A stretch of 64,000 nucleotides of DNA from Burkholderiales bacterium UBA2463 (GCA_002342295.1 DDPR01000014.1:84459-148458); one strand, 5' to 3'. Shown: positions 1-8,373, counted from the first letter of the stretch. Made by a program: numbers and translations. The notes: generated by a model not told the origin, from the letters alone.

Positions 1-1
1 G

Positions 2-1231
2 GCTGAGCACGCTCCCCATGGACGTCGGGGCTTCTACACGGCGTGGATTCAGACCACTGCAACGCTCGGACTCTTCCTCTCGCTGCTCGTCATCTTGGGT
101 GTTCGCACCTACCTTGGCGAGGAGGCTTTTGCCGATTGGGGATGGCGCGTGCCGTTCTTGGTGTCCATCGTGCTGCTCGGAATCTCGGTCTACATCCGCC
201 TGAGCATGAATGAGTCACCGGCCTTCAAGAAGATGAAGGAGGAGGGCAAACACTCCAAGGCGCCCCTTACCGAGTCTTTCGGTCAGTGGAAGAACCTCAA
301 GATCGTGATCTTGGCGCTGATTGGACTGGTCGCTGGACAGGCCGTGGTCTGGTACACCGGACAGTTCTATGCGCTCTTCTTCATGACCCAATCCCTGAAG
401 GTGGATGGCCCCACGGCGAACCTCTTCATCGCAGCGTCTCTGGTCATTGGCACACCCTTCTTCATTCTCTTTGGAAGCCTCTCTGACCGCATTGGTCGCA
501 AGCCAGTCATCATGGCTGGACTGCTGCTCGCTGCAATCACCTACTTCCCGGTCTTCGAGGCTCTCACTAAGGCCGCGAACCCCGACCTTCATGCCGCCCA
601 GAAGGCTTCGAAGGTCACCATCACTGCAGATCCGGCGGAGTGCTCCTTCCAGTTCAACCCCACGGGCACGCTGAAGTTCACGAGCTCCTGTGACATCGCC
701 AAGCAGGTGCTGGCCGCGAACTCTGTGAGCTACGACAACATCGTGGCACCCGCAGGAACGATCGCGACCATCAAGGTAGGCGAGACGGAGATTGTGGGCT
801 ACACCTCCAAGGGCATCGAGCCCGCAGAGGCCAAGGCCAAGGACGCGGAGTTCAAGAAGGCTGTGAGCGAGGCGTTAAAGGCTGCTGGGTATCCCGCCAA
901 GGCTGACCCCGCCAAGGTCGACAAGGTCACGGTCATTGTGATCCTGACCTACCTCGTCATCCTGGTGACCATGGTCTATGGCCCCATCGCGGCTGCGCTG
1001 GTCGAGATGTTCCCCACCCGTATCCGCTACACCTCCATGTCCCTGCCCTATCACATTGGAAACGGCTGGTTCGGCGGACTTATGCCCACCACCGCATTCG
1101 CGATCGTGGCGCAGACCGGCAATATGTATAACGGTCTGTGGTATCCCATCATCATCGCATCGGCCACCTTCGTCATTGGGATCCTCTTTGTGAAGGAGAC
1201 CAAGGATGTGGATATTTACGCGAAGGACTAA
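2..1231 (+). CDS. MFS transporter, metabolite:H+ symporter type (5' end missing)
   Basis: The reading frame is open from the first bases of the window, so the N-terminus lies outside; about 409 residues are present. Hydrophobic segments alternate with short loops, and the motif GSLSDRIGRKPV matches the conserved loop 8-9 motif of the major facilitator superfamily. The general layout resembles the metabolite:H+ symporter branch (organic acid or osmolyte uptake). Between two late membrane segments is a non-hydrophobic insert of roughly 110 residues (about codons 190-300) with two Cys, probably periplasmic and possibly disulphide-bonded. The substrate cannot be told from sequence. A terminator follows directly. 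Confidence 0.85.
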   Translation, partial: AEHAPHGRRGFYTAWIQTTATLGLFLSLLVILGVRTYLGEEAFADWGWRVPFLVSIVLLGISVYIRLSMNESPAFKKMKEEGKHSKAPLTESFGQWKNLKIVILALIGLVAGQAVVWYTGQFYALFFMTQSLKVDGPTANLFIAASLVIGTPFFILFGSLSDRIGRKPVIMAGLLLAAITYFPVFEALTKAANPDLHAAQKASKVTITADPAECSFQFNPTGTLKFTSSCDIAKQVLAANSVSYDNIVAPAGTIATIKVGETEIVGYTSKGIEPAEAKAKDAEFKKAVSEALKAAGYPAKADPAKVDKVTVIVILTYLVILVTMVYGPIAAALVEMFPTRIRYTSMSLPYHIGNGWFGGLMPTTAFAIVAQTGNMYNGLWYPIIIASATFVIGILFVKETKDVDIYAKD

Positions 1232-1259
1232 TTCGAGCGCGTTTCTAGCCTAAACTTTG

Positions 1260-1288
1260 GGGCCCTCGCATTGAGGGCCTCTTTTTTT
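1260..1288 (+). terminator. Rho-independent terminator after the MFS gene
   Basis: The arms ggccctc (1261-1267) and gagggcc (1273-1279) form a 7-bp stem with a 5-nt loop, followed by a run of seven T. It lies 30 nt after the MFS stop. The T tract runs straight into the ribosome binding site of the next small gene, so that gene either has its own promoter overlapping the terminator or lives on read-through. Confidence 0.85.
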
Positions 1289-1300
1289 GGAGATTGCACA

Positions 1301-1486
1301 ATGATCAAAATCTTTATTGCGTTCGTCGCATTTGCAGGTCTTGCCCTCTTCTTTATTTTTAAAGGTGGAGACAAGGTGGACATGAGCGGAGAAAAGCACG
1401 GTGCCGAGGCGATCCACGCTCCTGCACCGGCCGCGCCCGCATCCCCCGCGCCTGCGGCGACCCCCGCCGCCCCCGCGGCCAAGTAA
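1301..1486 (+). CDS. Small single-pass membrane protein with Ala/Pro tail
   Basis: This 61-residue protein has a hydrophobic segment at residues 2-20, a short Lys/Asp-rich stretch, then a low-complexity tail made almost only of Ala and Pro (about residues 44-60). I chose ATG 1301 because GGAG lies 8 nt upstream; a TTG 30 nt earlier would start inside the terminator hairpin. No family is recognised. It may be a membrane-anchored periplasmic or cytoplasmic spacer peptide. It sits alone between the MFS terminator and the metallophosphoesterase gene, 23 nt upstream of the latter, and may be cotranscribed with it. Confidence 0.55.
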   Translation: MIKIFIAFVAFAGLALFFIFKGGDKVDMSGEKHGAEAIHAPAPAAPASPAPAATPAAPAAK

Positions 1487-1509
1487 TCACTGGGTCTCAA
1501 TGCTTCGCA

Positions 1510-2280
1510 ATGAGGATTGCCCTGCTCTCGGATATCCACTCCAATCTGCCCGCGTTGCAGGCCTGTGCGGATCATGCGCATGAGCAGGGCGCGGATGCCT
1601 TCGCTGTTCTGGGTGATTTGGTGGGATATGGTCCCTACCCCAACGAGGTGGTGGAGTGGTGTCGGAACCAACAGCAGGCAGGTGCCATCGTCATCCGTGG
1701 CAACCACGATCGTCGCTTTCGGCTGGCCGACGCTGCAATAAGGCCCGACACAAGCCCATCTGATCAGGCCATCGCTGCGGACTGGACCACAGGGCAGCTC
1801 GATGAGGAGACATGGGCCTGGCTGGAGTCCCTCCCCCTCACCGACATTCGCGGTGGGGTCTTCCACGTTCATGGCACAGCCGAGAACCCTCAGGCATGGC
1901 ACTACGCAAGTGACCCTACCCTTGCCACACTCAGCCTCGAGGCAGCCCGCAGGAACCCCGGGGTGAACTTCGTCGTCTGCGGACACGTCCATCAGCAAGC
2001 CCTGTTCTACGAGGGGAAGTCAGGTCAGTCCCTTATGCAGTTCAGTCCCACCCCGGGCATCTCCATTCCAGTGGCCAGCCACAGACATTGGCTTGCCACC
2101 GTGGGCTCCGTGGGGCAACCTCGGGATGGCGACCCTCGAGCCAGTTATGCCCTCCTTGACACCGATCGCGCCACCCTCTGCTTTCATCGTGTGGCCTACG
2201 ACATAGAAGAAACCACTCAACGCATCCATTCTGCAGGATTGCCTGCTGCCCTCGCGCTCCGACTTGAACGCGGACTATGA
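1510..2280 (+). CDS. Calcineurin-like metallophosphoesterase
   Basis: This 256-residue protein carries the full two-metal phosphoesterase set: D8-x-H10, GD at 35-36, GNHD at 64-67 and a C-terminal GHVH. The fold type is that of the YfcE / symmetrical Ap4A hydrolase / protein phosphatase superfamily. Its stop overlaps the start of the protein kinase gene by 4 bp (ATGA), so the two are translationally coupled. That makes a cognate protein phosphatase one reasonable guess, but nucleotide or phosphodiester substrates are equally compatible. The Shine-Dalgarno site is weak; the start is fixed by the N-terminal beta-strand MRIALLSDIH that begins the family domain. Confidence 0.88.
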   Translation: MRIALLSDIHSNLPALQACADHAHEQGADAFAVLGDLVGYGPYPNEVVEWCRNQQQAGAIVIRGNHDRRFRLADAAIRPDTSPSDQAIAADWTTGQLDEETWAWLESLPLTDIRGGVFHVHGTAENPQAWHYASDPTLATLSLEAARRNPGVNFVVCGHVHQQALFYEGKSGQSLMQFSPTPGISIPVASHRHWLATVGSVGQPRDGDPRASYALLDTDRATLCFHRVAYDIEETTQRIHSAGLPAALALRLERGL

Positions 2281-3764
2281 ATGAGTTGTCCGCGGGCTCA
2301 GTCTTAGACGGATTCCTTATTGGCCGGTCGCTCTACTCGGGCGCAATGGCCCGCATCTATGAAGTGAGCTACGCGGACGGGCGCCCTGCGCCCTTTCCGA
2401 TGGTGATGAAGGTGCCGCGCATGACGCTCTCAGATGGGGGAGAGAACATCACCGGCTTTGAGGTGGAGCATCAGATGATGCAGATGCTCTCAGGTCCTCA
2501 TGTTCCTCGCTTTGTCGCCGCGGGCGATATTCGGGAGGTGCCCTATATTGTGATGGAACACCTTGAGGGCCGCACGCTCGAGAAGTGGTCTGAGGAGAGC
2601 CTGGCCGACCTCACCATGGCCCAGCGCGTCGAGCGCATTGCGCACATTGGTGCGCAACTCGCCGATGCGATTCACAGCCTGCATCAGCAGAATGCCTGCC
2701 ACCTCGATCTCAAACCGGCCAATGTCATTTTGTTGGACTCGGGCTCCATTGTGTTGCTCGACTTTGGCCTGTCCTACCACGGTGATTATCCTGACCTGCT
2801 CGCAGAGGAGTTTCGGCATGCGGTGGGGTCGCCAGCCTATATGTCGCCCGAGCAGGTGGTGGGGACGCGCGGAGACCCGCGAAGCGATCTCTTTGCCATT
2901 GGAGTCATGCTCTACGAGATGGTCTGTGGAGTGCTGCCCTTTGGCGCACCAAGCACCAAAGGCGGATTGCGCCAACGGCTTTGGATGGCCCCAACCCCGC
3001 CCCGGGCCCGAAATCACATCATCCCAGACTGGCTTCAAGAGATTATTCTCACCTGCCTAGAGCCCCAGGCCGACATGCGCTATCCATCGGCTGCGCACCT
3101 GGCCTTCGATCTCCGAAACCCCAAACAGGTCGGCATCACGGGGCGGGGACGCAGCACCGAGTCACTCAGCCCCTGGGAGCACTTTCGACGATGGATTCGC
3201 GCCATCGGCCTGCACTATGAGCCCAGCCCCCTCCCCCGCGAACGCATTCAAGAGGCGCCCCTCATTATGGTGGGGCTGCCCAGCAGAAACGCCAAGGACA
3301 CAGCGCTCTGGGGGCTAAGACTCGCAGCCAATCGAGCGCTAGGAAATAGGCCAGGCGCTCGCATTGCCGTGGTGATGGTGCTTCGGCCCTCCGAGACCAG
3401 CTACACCAAACGAGACCAAAGCGAGACTGCGATGTACCGCAGCTATCTGGCTCGCATGAAGGCCTGGGCCAATGGGCTCAAGCTCGACTCTCAACAGATC
3501 ACCTTTCACGTCCTCGAGTCAGACGATGTGGCTGGCGCCCTGCTGCAGTATGCGGAGCAAAACAAGGTCACACTGATTATTCTGGGTGCGGCCACACAAG
3601 GCCTTCGCGTTCAAAGATTCGTGGCAACCATACCCATTCGTGTGGCTATGTACGCCCCCTGCACCGTAACGCTTGTGCGCGAGGACATCCCCTTCCAGAA
3701 ACTCGCCCAAGACAGCAGTGAGGTAAGGGCTGTGGCTGCCCGAGTTCTTCAAGAGACTCTCTGA
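2277..3764 (+). CDS. Ser/Thr protein kinase fused to a universal-stress-protein domain
   Basis: This protein has 495 residues. Residues 10-285 form a Hanks-type kinase: VMK (Lys45), catalytic loop HLDLKPANV with Asp144, Lys146 and Asn149, DFG at 162-164 and a SPE version of the APE motif near 190. The HRD arginine is Leu143, so this is a non-RD kinase, a class usually not switched by activation-loop phosphorylation. Residues 325-480 resemble a UspA fold, but the nucleotide-binding G-x2-G-x9-G(S/T) signature is poorly kept. There is no membrane segment, so the protein is cytoplasmic. It overlaps the phosphoesterase upstream (4 bp) and the fluoride channel gene downstream (1 bp). Targets are unknown. 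Confidence 0.88.
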   Translation: MNELSAGSVLDGFLIGRSLYSGAMARIYEVSYADGRPAPFPMVMKVPRMTLSDGGENITGFEVEHQMMQMLSGPHVPRFVAAGDIREVPYIVMEHLEGRTLEKWSEESLADLTMAQRVERIAHIGAQLADAIHSLHQQNACHLDLKPANVILLDSGSIVLLDFGLSYHGDYPDLLAEEFRHAVGSPAYMSPEQVVGTRGDPRSDLFAIGVMLYEMVCGVLPFGAPSTKGGLRQRLWMAPTPPRARNHIIPDWLQEIILTCLEPQADMRYPSAAHLAFDLRNPKQVGITGRGRSTESLSPWEHFRRWIRAIGLHYEPSPLPRERIQEAPLIMVGLPSRNAKDTALWGLRLAANRALGNRPGARIAVVMVLRPSETSYTKRDQSETAMYRSYLARMKAWANGLKLDSQQITFHVLESDDVAGALLQYAEQNKVTLIILGAATQGLRVQRFVATIPIRVAMYAPCTVTLVREDIPFQKLAQDSSEVRAVAARVLQETL

Positions 3765-4162
3765 TGACTTCATCAAACCTTTCTGCCTTCCTTCTGGTTG
3801 GACTGGGGGGCGCATTCGGCTCGGTGCTTCGCTTCAGTCTGAGCACTTGGATGAATGGGCTCTCCTCGGCGGAGGGAGGCGCCGCCTCCTTTCCCACCGG
3901 GACCCTCGCCGTTAACCTGCTTGGCTGCCTGTGTATTGGGCTCATTGCAGGACTGCTGGAGCACCGAGAATCCGCGGACCCGCTTCGCCTACTCATCATG
4001 ACGGGCGTGCTCGGCGGCTTTACGACCTTCTCCGCATTTGGCCTTGAGACCTTCGGGCTGCTGCGCGCCCACGAACCCCTCATGGCGCTCTCTTATGTGG
4101 CCGCAAGCGTGATCGGGGGGCTCGCACTCGTATGGCTGGGCTGGGGGCTCACATCAGCCTGA
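3764..4162 (+). CDS. crcB: Fluoride ion channel FluC/CrcB
   Basis: This 132-residue protein has four hydrophobic helices and the family landmarks: GGAFGSVLRF near the N-terminus, GTLAVNLLGC in helix 2 and GGFTTFSAFGLET in helix 3, which contains the Phe-rich fluoride path and the Thr/Ser of the central sodium site. In known family members a dual-topology dimer lets fluoride leave the cell. The start codon shares one base with the kinase stop (TGATG). No fluoride riboswitch is visible, as expected for a gene inside an operon. It ends just before the oppositely oriented tRNA-Leu. Confidence 0.93.
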   Translation: MTSSNLSAFLLVGLGGAFGSVLRFSLSTWMNGLSSAEGGAASFPTGTLAVNLLGCLCIGLIAGLLEHRESADPLRLLIMTGVLGGFTTFSAFGLETFGLLRAHEPLMALSYVAASVIGGLALVWLGWGLTSA

Positions 4163-4164
4163 CA

Positions 4165-4249
<85 letters not shown>

Positions 4250-4276
4250 AGCACCTTCACGTATTTTCTCACTGAT

Positions 4277-6409
4277 TTAGAAGGCGATTGTGGCCGAGGC
4301 TCTGAGCAGTCGAGGCGCACCCGGCGTGAGATAGGCATCGCCCAAAAACTCGGCGGCGTCTCGCCAGTAGCGGGCATCGAAGGCGTTTTCGAGGGTGAGT
4401 CGGTAACTATTCATCCCCCAGCGCGTCTTCTCCTGATACTGCAGGCCCAGATCGACCCGGTTGTATGAGGGTACATAGACCGAATTGTCTCTGGCAGCGG
4501 GGCGTCGTCCAGTAAAGATCCACCCTGCAGTGGCCTGAAACTGCTCATAGCTTGGAATGCGATAGGCCAAGAAACTTGAAGCCCTGACGCGGGGTGTGTT
4601 CAGGGCCTGCTTGCCCTCGAACAGAGAGTTTCCCGTGCCCGAGGTGTTCGAGTCCATGAAGGTGACAGAGAACTGACTCTCCGTGCGCCGAGAGAGGGGT
4701 CCGGCGGCTCCAAGCTCAAGCCCCGTTCGCGACTCGGTTCCGCGCTGAACATAGCTGCCTGCCGAGGTGCTCAAGCTGGTGTCGTTTCTGAAGTTATACG
4801 GTCGCCAGCTGTAAAAAAGTGTCGCGCTTGCCTGCAGACCAGTAGCCCCCACTCTTTTGGCGCCCCACTCCACGGACTCAAGGAGCCTGGGCGCGAGCAC
4901 CGATCCATTGTTGGACGCAGACAGTGGAGCTCGGACGCCAGCCTCCAAATCCTGACGATACGAGACCCACTGAGAGAACGTCTCGGAGTTCTTGTGCTGA
5001 TAACTCAGCGAAGAGAGGCTGCGATACGTCGCGCTTTTGTTCCAGGACACGCTGGTGTAGTAGGGAAACTCGGATCGAAAGCCCTCCTCGTGCCTTACCC
5101 AGCGCGTGGAGAGCTCGAGTCGGTCTTGGGCATTAAGAGCAATAGCATCTGCGGCCCGAAGGAAGAACTGGGCGACCTCTTGATCAAAAACATTGGAGTA
5201 AGACACCGTCTCCGTACCGGACCCGATGCCAGAGAAGACGTTGCCAGTCGTCCCCGCGCTCTCGTAAGAGTAACGGGGCATCTGAGTAATGCGATGAATG
5301 AGCCCTGTCCCCAACGATAGATCGTGTCGACTTCCGCCGAGGGTTGCGCTGCGCTGAAACACAGTGTCGAGAGACGATGTGCGTCTAGTTTCATTGAGAC
5401 TTCGGAAGTCCCCGAGGTCGTAATTACCATTGCTACAGAAGTAGGTTCGTGCAACTCCGTCTGCGGTTGAACACCCATACGGAAAAGAACTCCGGTCATC
5501 GGTCTTCACCTGATGGAGGGACCCCGTCGTGGTAAAGCGCCAGCCACTCTCCAGTTCGCCCTTGTAACGTGCCATTGCAAAGAGAGACTCGAACACCACG
5601 GGTTTGCTCCAGCTCTGGAGGCCCAGGACCGTCTCAGGATTGATGGGCGGCAGCGCCGTTCCCCCAAGGAGCTGACTGCCCGGCTGCGTGATCTGAGATT
5701 TGCGTTGAACCTCGAAGTCAAACTCAAGGCGACCGCCCGCAGTCAGCGCCCGATCAAGCGAGAGCGAGACCATCTGCCCATCGCCATCGGCTCCCTTAGC
5801 ATAGGGGCGAAAGCGATCGGCCGAGGCGTTCAGCCGCCACCCGCCAGACTCTGTCCTCACCCCCAAGTCCAGCGTGCTGCCCAGACTCGCGCGCTCCGAC
5901 CAGCGCAGGCCCAACTCCTTCACGTTGTCGGGTCGCTTCGTCAGCAGATTAATGAGGCCACCGCTGGTTCCCATGGCCGCGCCTGCAGGTCCGCGAAGGA
6001 TCTCAACCCCCTGCTTGTTATCAAGCGACATGGGCGACTCCCCGACCACAGGCACGCCGTTTACACGAATGCCCAGAATGGGGTCGATGGGAAAGCCGCG
6101 AATCTGAAATCCCTCGTAGTACCCAATGGGCGTGTAGTTCGAGTCGACAGAAGCATCAAAGCGCAACGCATCAACGAGCCGCGCGCTTGCCGAGCCTTTT
6201 ATCTGCTCTGCGCCAATCACCGTGGCAGATACTGGCTGGTCGAGCCAGCGCCCCTCGAGATGAGAGAGTGGTCGCTGGGACAGACCAGCAGGCGCGTCCG
6301 CCTCAACGACCACAGGGGCCAGGCGGCTCTCCTGGGCATAAACCGGAACACACAGGGAGACAACCGCAAGGCAAATAACGGCAGAGGGAATCCATCGGCC
6401 AGCGTCCAT
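4277..6409 (-). CDS. TonB-dependent outer-membrane receptor under TPP riboswitch control (probable thiamine uptake)
   Basis: This 710-residue protein has a signal peptide (about residues 1-25, ending VYA), a TonB-box-like VVVEA near residue 33, a plug domain containing the IRGFP and GVEILRGPAG signatures (about residues 60-165), and a long beta-barrel ending in phenylalanine. By similarity alone it would be annotated as a siderophore receptor of the FhuA/FecA type. The 5' leader, however, carries a TPP riboswitch, and the genes upstream on the same strand include a PnuC/PnuT-like transporter. I therefore infer uptake of thiamine or a thiamine precursor. GGAG lies 10 nt before the ATG. The ligand is unproven. 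Confidence 0.85.
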   Translation of the reverse strand: MDAGRWIPSAVICLAVVSLCVPVYAQESRLAPVVVEADAPAGLSQRPLSHLEGRWLDQPVSATVIGAEQIKGSASARLVDALRFDASVDSNYTPIGYYEGFQIRGFPIDPILGIRVNGVPVVGESPMSLDNKQGVEILRGPAGAAMGTSGGLINLLTKRPDNVKELGLRWSERASLGSTLDLGVRTESGGWRLNASADRFRPYAKGADGDGQMVSLSLDRALTAGGRLEFDFEVQRKSQITQPGSQLLGGTALPPINPETVLGLQSWSKPVVFESLFAMARYKGELESGWRFTTTGSLHQVKTDDRSSFPYGCSTADGVARTYFCSNGNYDLGDFRSLNETRRTSSLDTVFQRSATLGGSRHDLSLGTGLIHRITQMPRYSYESAGTTGNVFSGIGSGTETVSYSNVFDQEVAQFFLRAADAIALNAQDRLELSTRWVRHEEGFRSEFPYYTSVSWNKSATYRSLSSLSYQHKNSETFSQWVSYRQDLEAGVRAPLSASNNGSVLAPRLLESVEWGAKRVGATGLQASATLFYSWRPYNFRNDTSLSTSAGSYVQRGTESRTGLELGAAGPLSRRTESQFSVTFMDSNTSGTGNSLFEGKQALNTPRVRASSFLAYRIPSYEQFQATAGWIFTGRRPAARDNSVYVPSYNRVDLGLQYQEKTRWGMNSYRLTLENAFDARYWRDAAEFLGDAYLTPGAPRLLRASATIAF

Positions 6410-6481
6410 CTGAAAAGCTCTCCAAAAAAACCGGAAAGCGGCGAAAGACGGTGCGTGAAGGCAAAGCGCCTCGGTCTCTCG

Positions 6482-6592
6482 ACGCTTCCCTGCGCAAGTC
6501 TTAACTCGATCAGGTTCAAAGGGTTTGTCTCACCCGCCCACTCATGTGGGACCAAGCCAAACTCTGGCTCGGCGCTTCGGGACCCCTAGCGT
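6482..6592 (-). promoter_or_regulatory. TPP riboswitch (THI element)
   Basis: Read on the minus strand, closing helix ACGCT/AGCGT frames the conserved TPP-aptamer core: TAGGGGT, then GGTGAGAC, then ACCCTTTGAACCTGATC, then GCGCAGGGA. Two small local hairpins, GCCA/TGGC and CCCAC/GTGGG, form the variable P3 part. The element begins 8 nt after the stop of the upstream P-loop kinase gene and ends 72 nt before the receptor ATG. The expression platform is unclear. A seven-T run (6424-6430) sits just before the Shine-Dalgarno site and could belong to a terminator with imperfect ACCG-GGCG / CGCC-CGGT arms. Repression by TPP is the usual logic. Confidence 0.92.
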
Positions 6593-6599
6593 GAAGCCG

Positions 6600-7142
6600 C
6601 TAGTCTAGGGCTAGAAGGCCCTCTCGGGCAAACCGTTCCCGATCGGCGCCCTCGCCTCTCACATGAATCATGAGCCCATCAAAGCCCCTGAGCCGATCCA
6701 GAAGCATTGCCTGGGTCTGGGCACGAACCGCTGGACCGTCTCGCTGGCCCGGATCCGCCTGCCAAGCAAGGTCATCGGCACACAGGAGGGTTGCGAAGTA
6801 AGCCGCGTGATGGGTCAGAGCCCCCTCCAAGAGGCGCTCATCCTGAAAATAGGTCAGGCTGTAGACCGCGGTCATGATGGGCGCGGAGTCACAAAAGACC
6901 CAACGCAGGCCGCGCTCCCGAGCCCGGGTCTCAGCCTCATGCTCGGCCTCTTTTTGAAGCAAAACGATCTCGCTCTGCTCTTGGGCATTTGGCGCTCGGC
7001 CGCGAGCGGATACAAACGCTCGAAGGGGCTCAACAAAAGTGGTGCCACCAAGCTCTCTTGCAAGTTCAGTGCATAGCTGCGTCTTGCCCGTGCACTCTGC
7101 GCCCACAACCGCTATGCGCCTCACAGCCGCGGAGTCGACCAT
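6600..7142 (-). CDS. NadR-like P-loop kinase (possible thiamine or nicotinamide-riboside kinase)
   Basis: About 180 residues with Walker A motif GAECTGKT at residues 14-21, the layout of the ribosylnicotinamide kinase domain of NadR; the protein lacks the NadR nucleotidyltransferase domain. It overlaps the end of the PnuC/PnuT-like gene. ATG 7142 has AAGG upstream; a GTG at 7124 overlapping the previous stop (GTGA) is the alternative start. PnuC-family transporters work with a kinase that traps the vitamin, so pairing with this gene makes sense. Because the next element downstream is a TPP riboswitch, the substrate may be thiamine, which is inference only. Confidence 0.75.
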   Translation of the reverse strand: MVDSAAVRRIAVVGAECTGKTQLCTELARELGGTTFVEPLRAFVSARGRAPNAQEQSEIVLLQKEAEHEAETRARERGLRWVFCDSAPIMTAVYSLTYFQDERLLEGALTHHAAYFATLLCADDLAWQADPGQRDGPAVRAQTQAMLLDRLRGFDGLMIHVRGEGADRERFAREGLLALD

Positions 7143-7660
7143 GCCCTGAAACCTTGAATGGAGAGAAGGAGTTGTATGGCGTAAAGCACTGCCGTCGCCC
7201 AGAGCTGGGCGTCTAGAAAGAGCCAGACCGAGAGCGCGTTCACCACCATCCAGACCGGCCAACAGCTGCGGGCTTTCAGGCCCATCAATCGCATGGCCAG
7301 GAGGCTCATCACCGCAACAAGACTATCAAGCCAAGCCTGGCTTGAATCAACAATCGAGAGTAGTCCTCCCACGAAGAGCCAGCCCACCAATACGGCGCCC
7401 ACGAGAAGGGGGACTGAGCCTTCGAGGGGCTTTTGCTCATTGACCTCTTGGGGTCGGCCCCAGTCCCGCAGGCCCCAGAGGCTCATGCTGACGAATGCAA
7501 CCATGAGCAAGGCCTGCCCGTAGAGAGCCGCCTGTGTGTAGACCCAAACGTAGAGAAGACTGGATGCCATCCAGGCCCACCAGACGCCCCTGTGGCGACG
7601 TATTCCAAGAATCACACCCACAAGCCCCAACGCCGAGGCAGCGATCTCAGCGAGATTCAC
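7121..7660 (-). CDS. PnuC/PnuT-family vitamin transporter
   Basis: This 179-residue, strongly hydrophobic protein has six to seven membrane segments and the tryptophan-rich loops of the family (RGVWWAWMASSLLYVWVY, and a second WPVWMVVNALSVWLF segment). The start is GTG 7660, overlapping the stop of the FrnE-like gene as GTGA. PnuC takes up nicotinamide riboside, PnuT takes up thiamine and PnuX takes up riboflavin. Sequence alone does not separate them here, but the TPP riboswitch 0.5 kb downstream on the same strand favours PnuT. Passive uptake would be driven by phosphorylation through the overlapping kinase. Confidence 0.85.
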   Translation of the reverse strand: MNLAEIAASALGLVGVILGIRRHRGVWWAWMASSLLYVWVYTQAALYGQALLMVAFVSMSLWGLRDWGRPQEVNEQKPLEGSVPLLVGAVLVGWLFVGGLLSIVDSSQAWLDSLVAVMSLLAMRLMGLKARSCWPVWMVVNALSVWLFLDAQLWATAVLYAIQLLLSIQGFRAWSTPRL

Positions 7661-8307
7661 CGTGCGAGGTCCATGAGGGCCTCCACCATGACGCTTGGCG
7701 CCACTGCACCGTGAAGCTGACGAAAACGGTCGTCGCCTCGACGCAAACGAAAAGTCGGCACACCCGAGATGCCCTGCTCCACCCACTCGGCACAGATTCT
7801 TGAGATCCGCTTCGCCAGAATGGTATCCCCAAGCGTGGCCTGCGCTCGGGCGCGGTCAAACCCCACCGACTGGGCAAGAGCCAAGAGCGTCTCATCGTCT
7901 GCAAGGTTTTTCCCCTGAACAAAAAAAGCCTCAAAGAGTCGATCGACGAGATCGTGGACGCGATCAGCCGCCGCGGCAACGAGCAGGTGACTCTTGAGTG
8001 TGTTGGGCTGTATCTCGATGCTTCCCAGCTCAATGGGCAGGCCCGCGGCACGGGCCGCATCGGCGACTCGCCCATACGAGGCGAGTCCCGCAGCGCCAAA
8101 CTTGGCCAGCAGATATTGCTGCCTCGGAAGGCCCTGAGCGGGCAGGCGCGGGTTTAACTGATACGGAGACCAGCTCACCTCCAAAAGCCCCGAGAACCCC
8201 GGTGCCCGAGACTCGAGTTGCGCCACGGCCGATCTAAAATGAGCGAGCCCAACGTAGCACCAGGGGCAGACCACATCCGAAACAATCTCGACACGAATCT
8301 TCTGCAT
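7657..8307 (-). CDS. DsbA-family oxidoreductase, FrnE type
   Basis: This 216-residue protein has a thioredoxin-fold active site CPWC at residues 14-17, the FrnE/2-hydroxychromene-2-carboxylate isomerase arrangement with a large helical insert, and the cis-Pro loop GVPTF near residue 185. There is no signal peptide, so it is a cytoplasmic dithiol oxidoreductase rather than a periplasmic DsbA. It is the first gene of a tight operon with the PnuC/PnuT-like transporter and the P-loop kinase. What a redox protein does there is not evident. It is divergent from the HNH gene. Confidence 0.87.
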   Translation of the reverse strand: MQKIRVEIVSDVVCPWCYVGLAHFRSAVAQLESRAPGFSGLLEVSWSPYQLNPRLPAQGLPRQQYLLAKFGAAGLASYGRVADAARAAGLPIELGSIEIQPNTLKSHLLVAAAADRVHDLVDRLFEAFFVQGKNLADDETLLALAQSVGFDRARAQATLGDTILAKRISRICAEWVEQGISGVPTFRLRRGDDRFRQLHGAVAPSVMVEALMDLAR

Positions 8308-8373
8308 AGCGCGTTAATGGTCTCCAAGCGATCGCTGAGATGGAAAGAAGGGCAAGACGCCTCAGGAGCGCAG

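Noticed and set aside
4277..6409. Iron-siderophore receptor
   Set aside because: Kept only as fold-level similarity; the TPP riboswitch in its leader argues for thiamine, and no siderophore synthesis, TonB or iron-uptake gene is nearby.
5513..6589. Long plus-strand open frame (358 codons) opposite the TonB receptor
   Set aside because: It is antisense to a gene with clear domains, has shadow-like composition (Arg/Ala/Pro-rich, no fold or motif) and covers the riboswitch.
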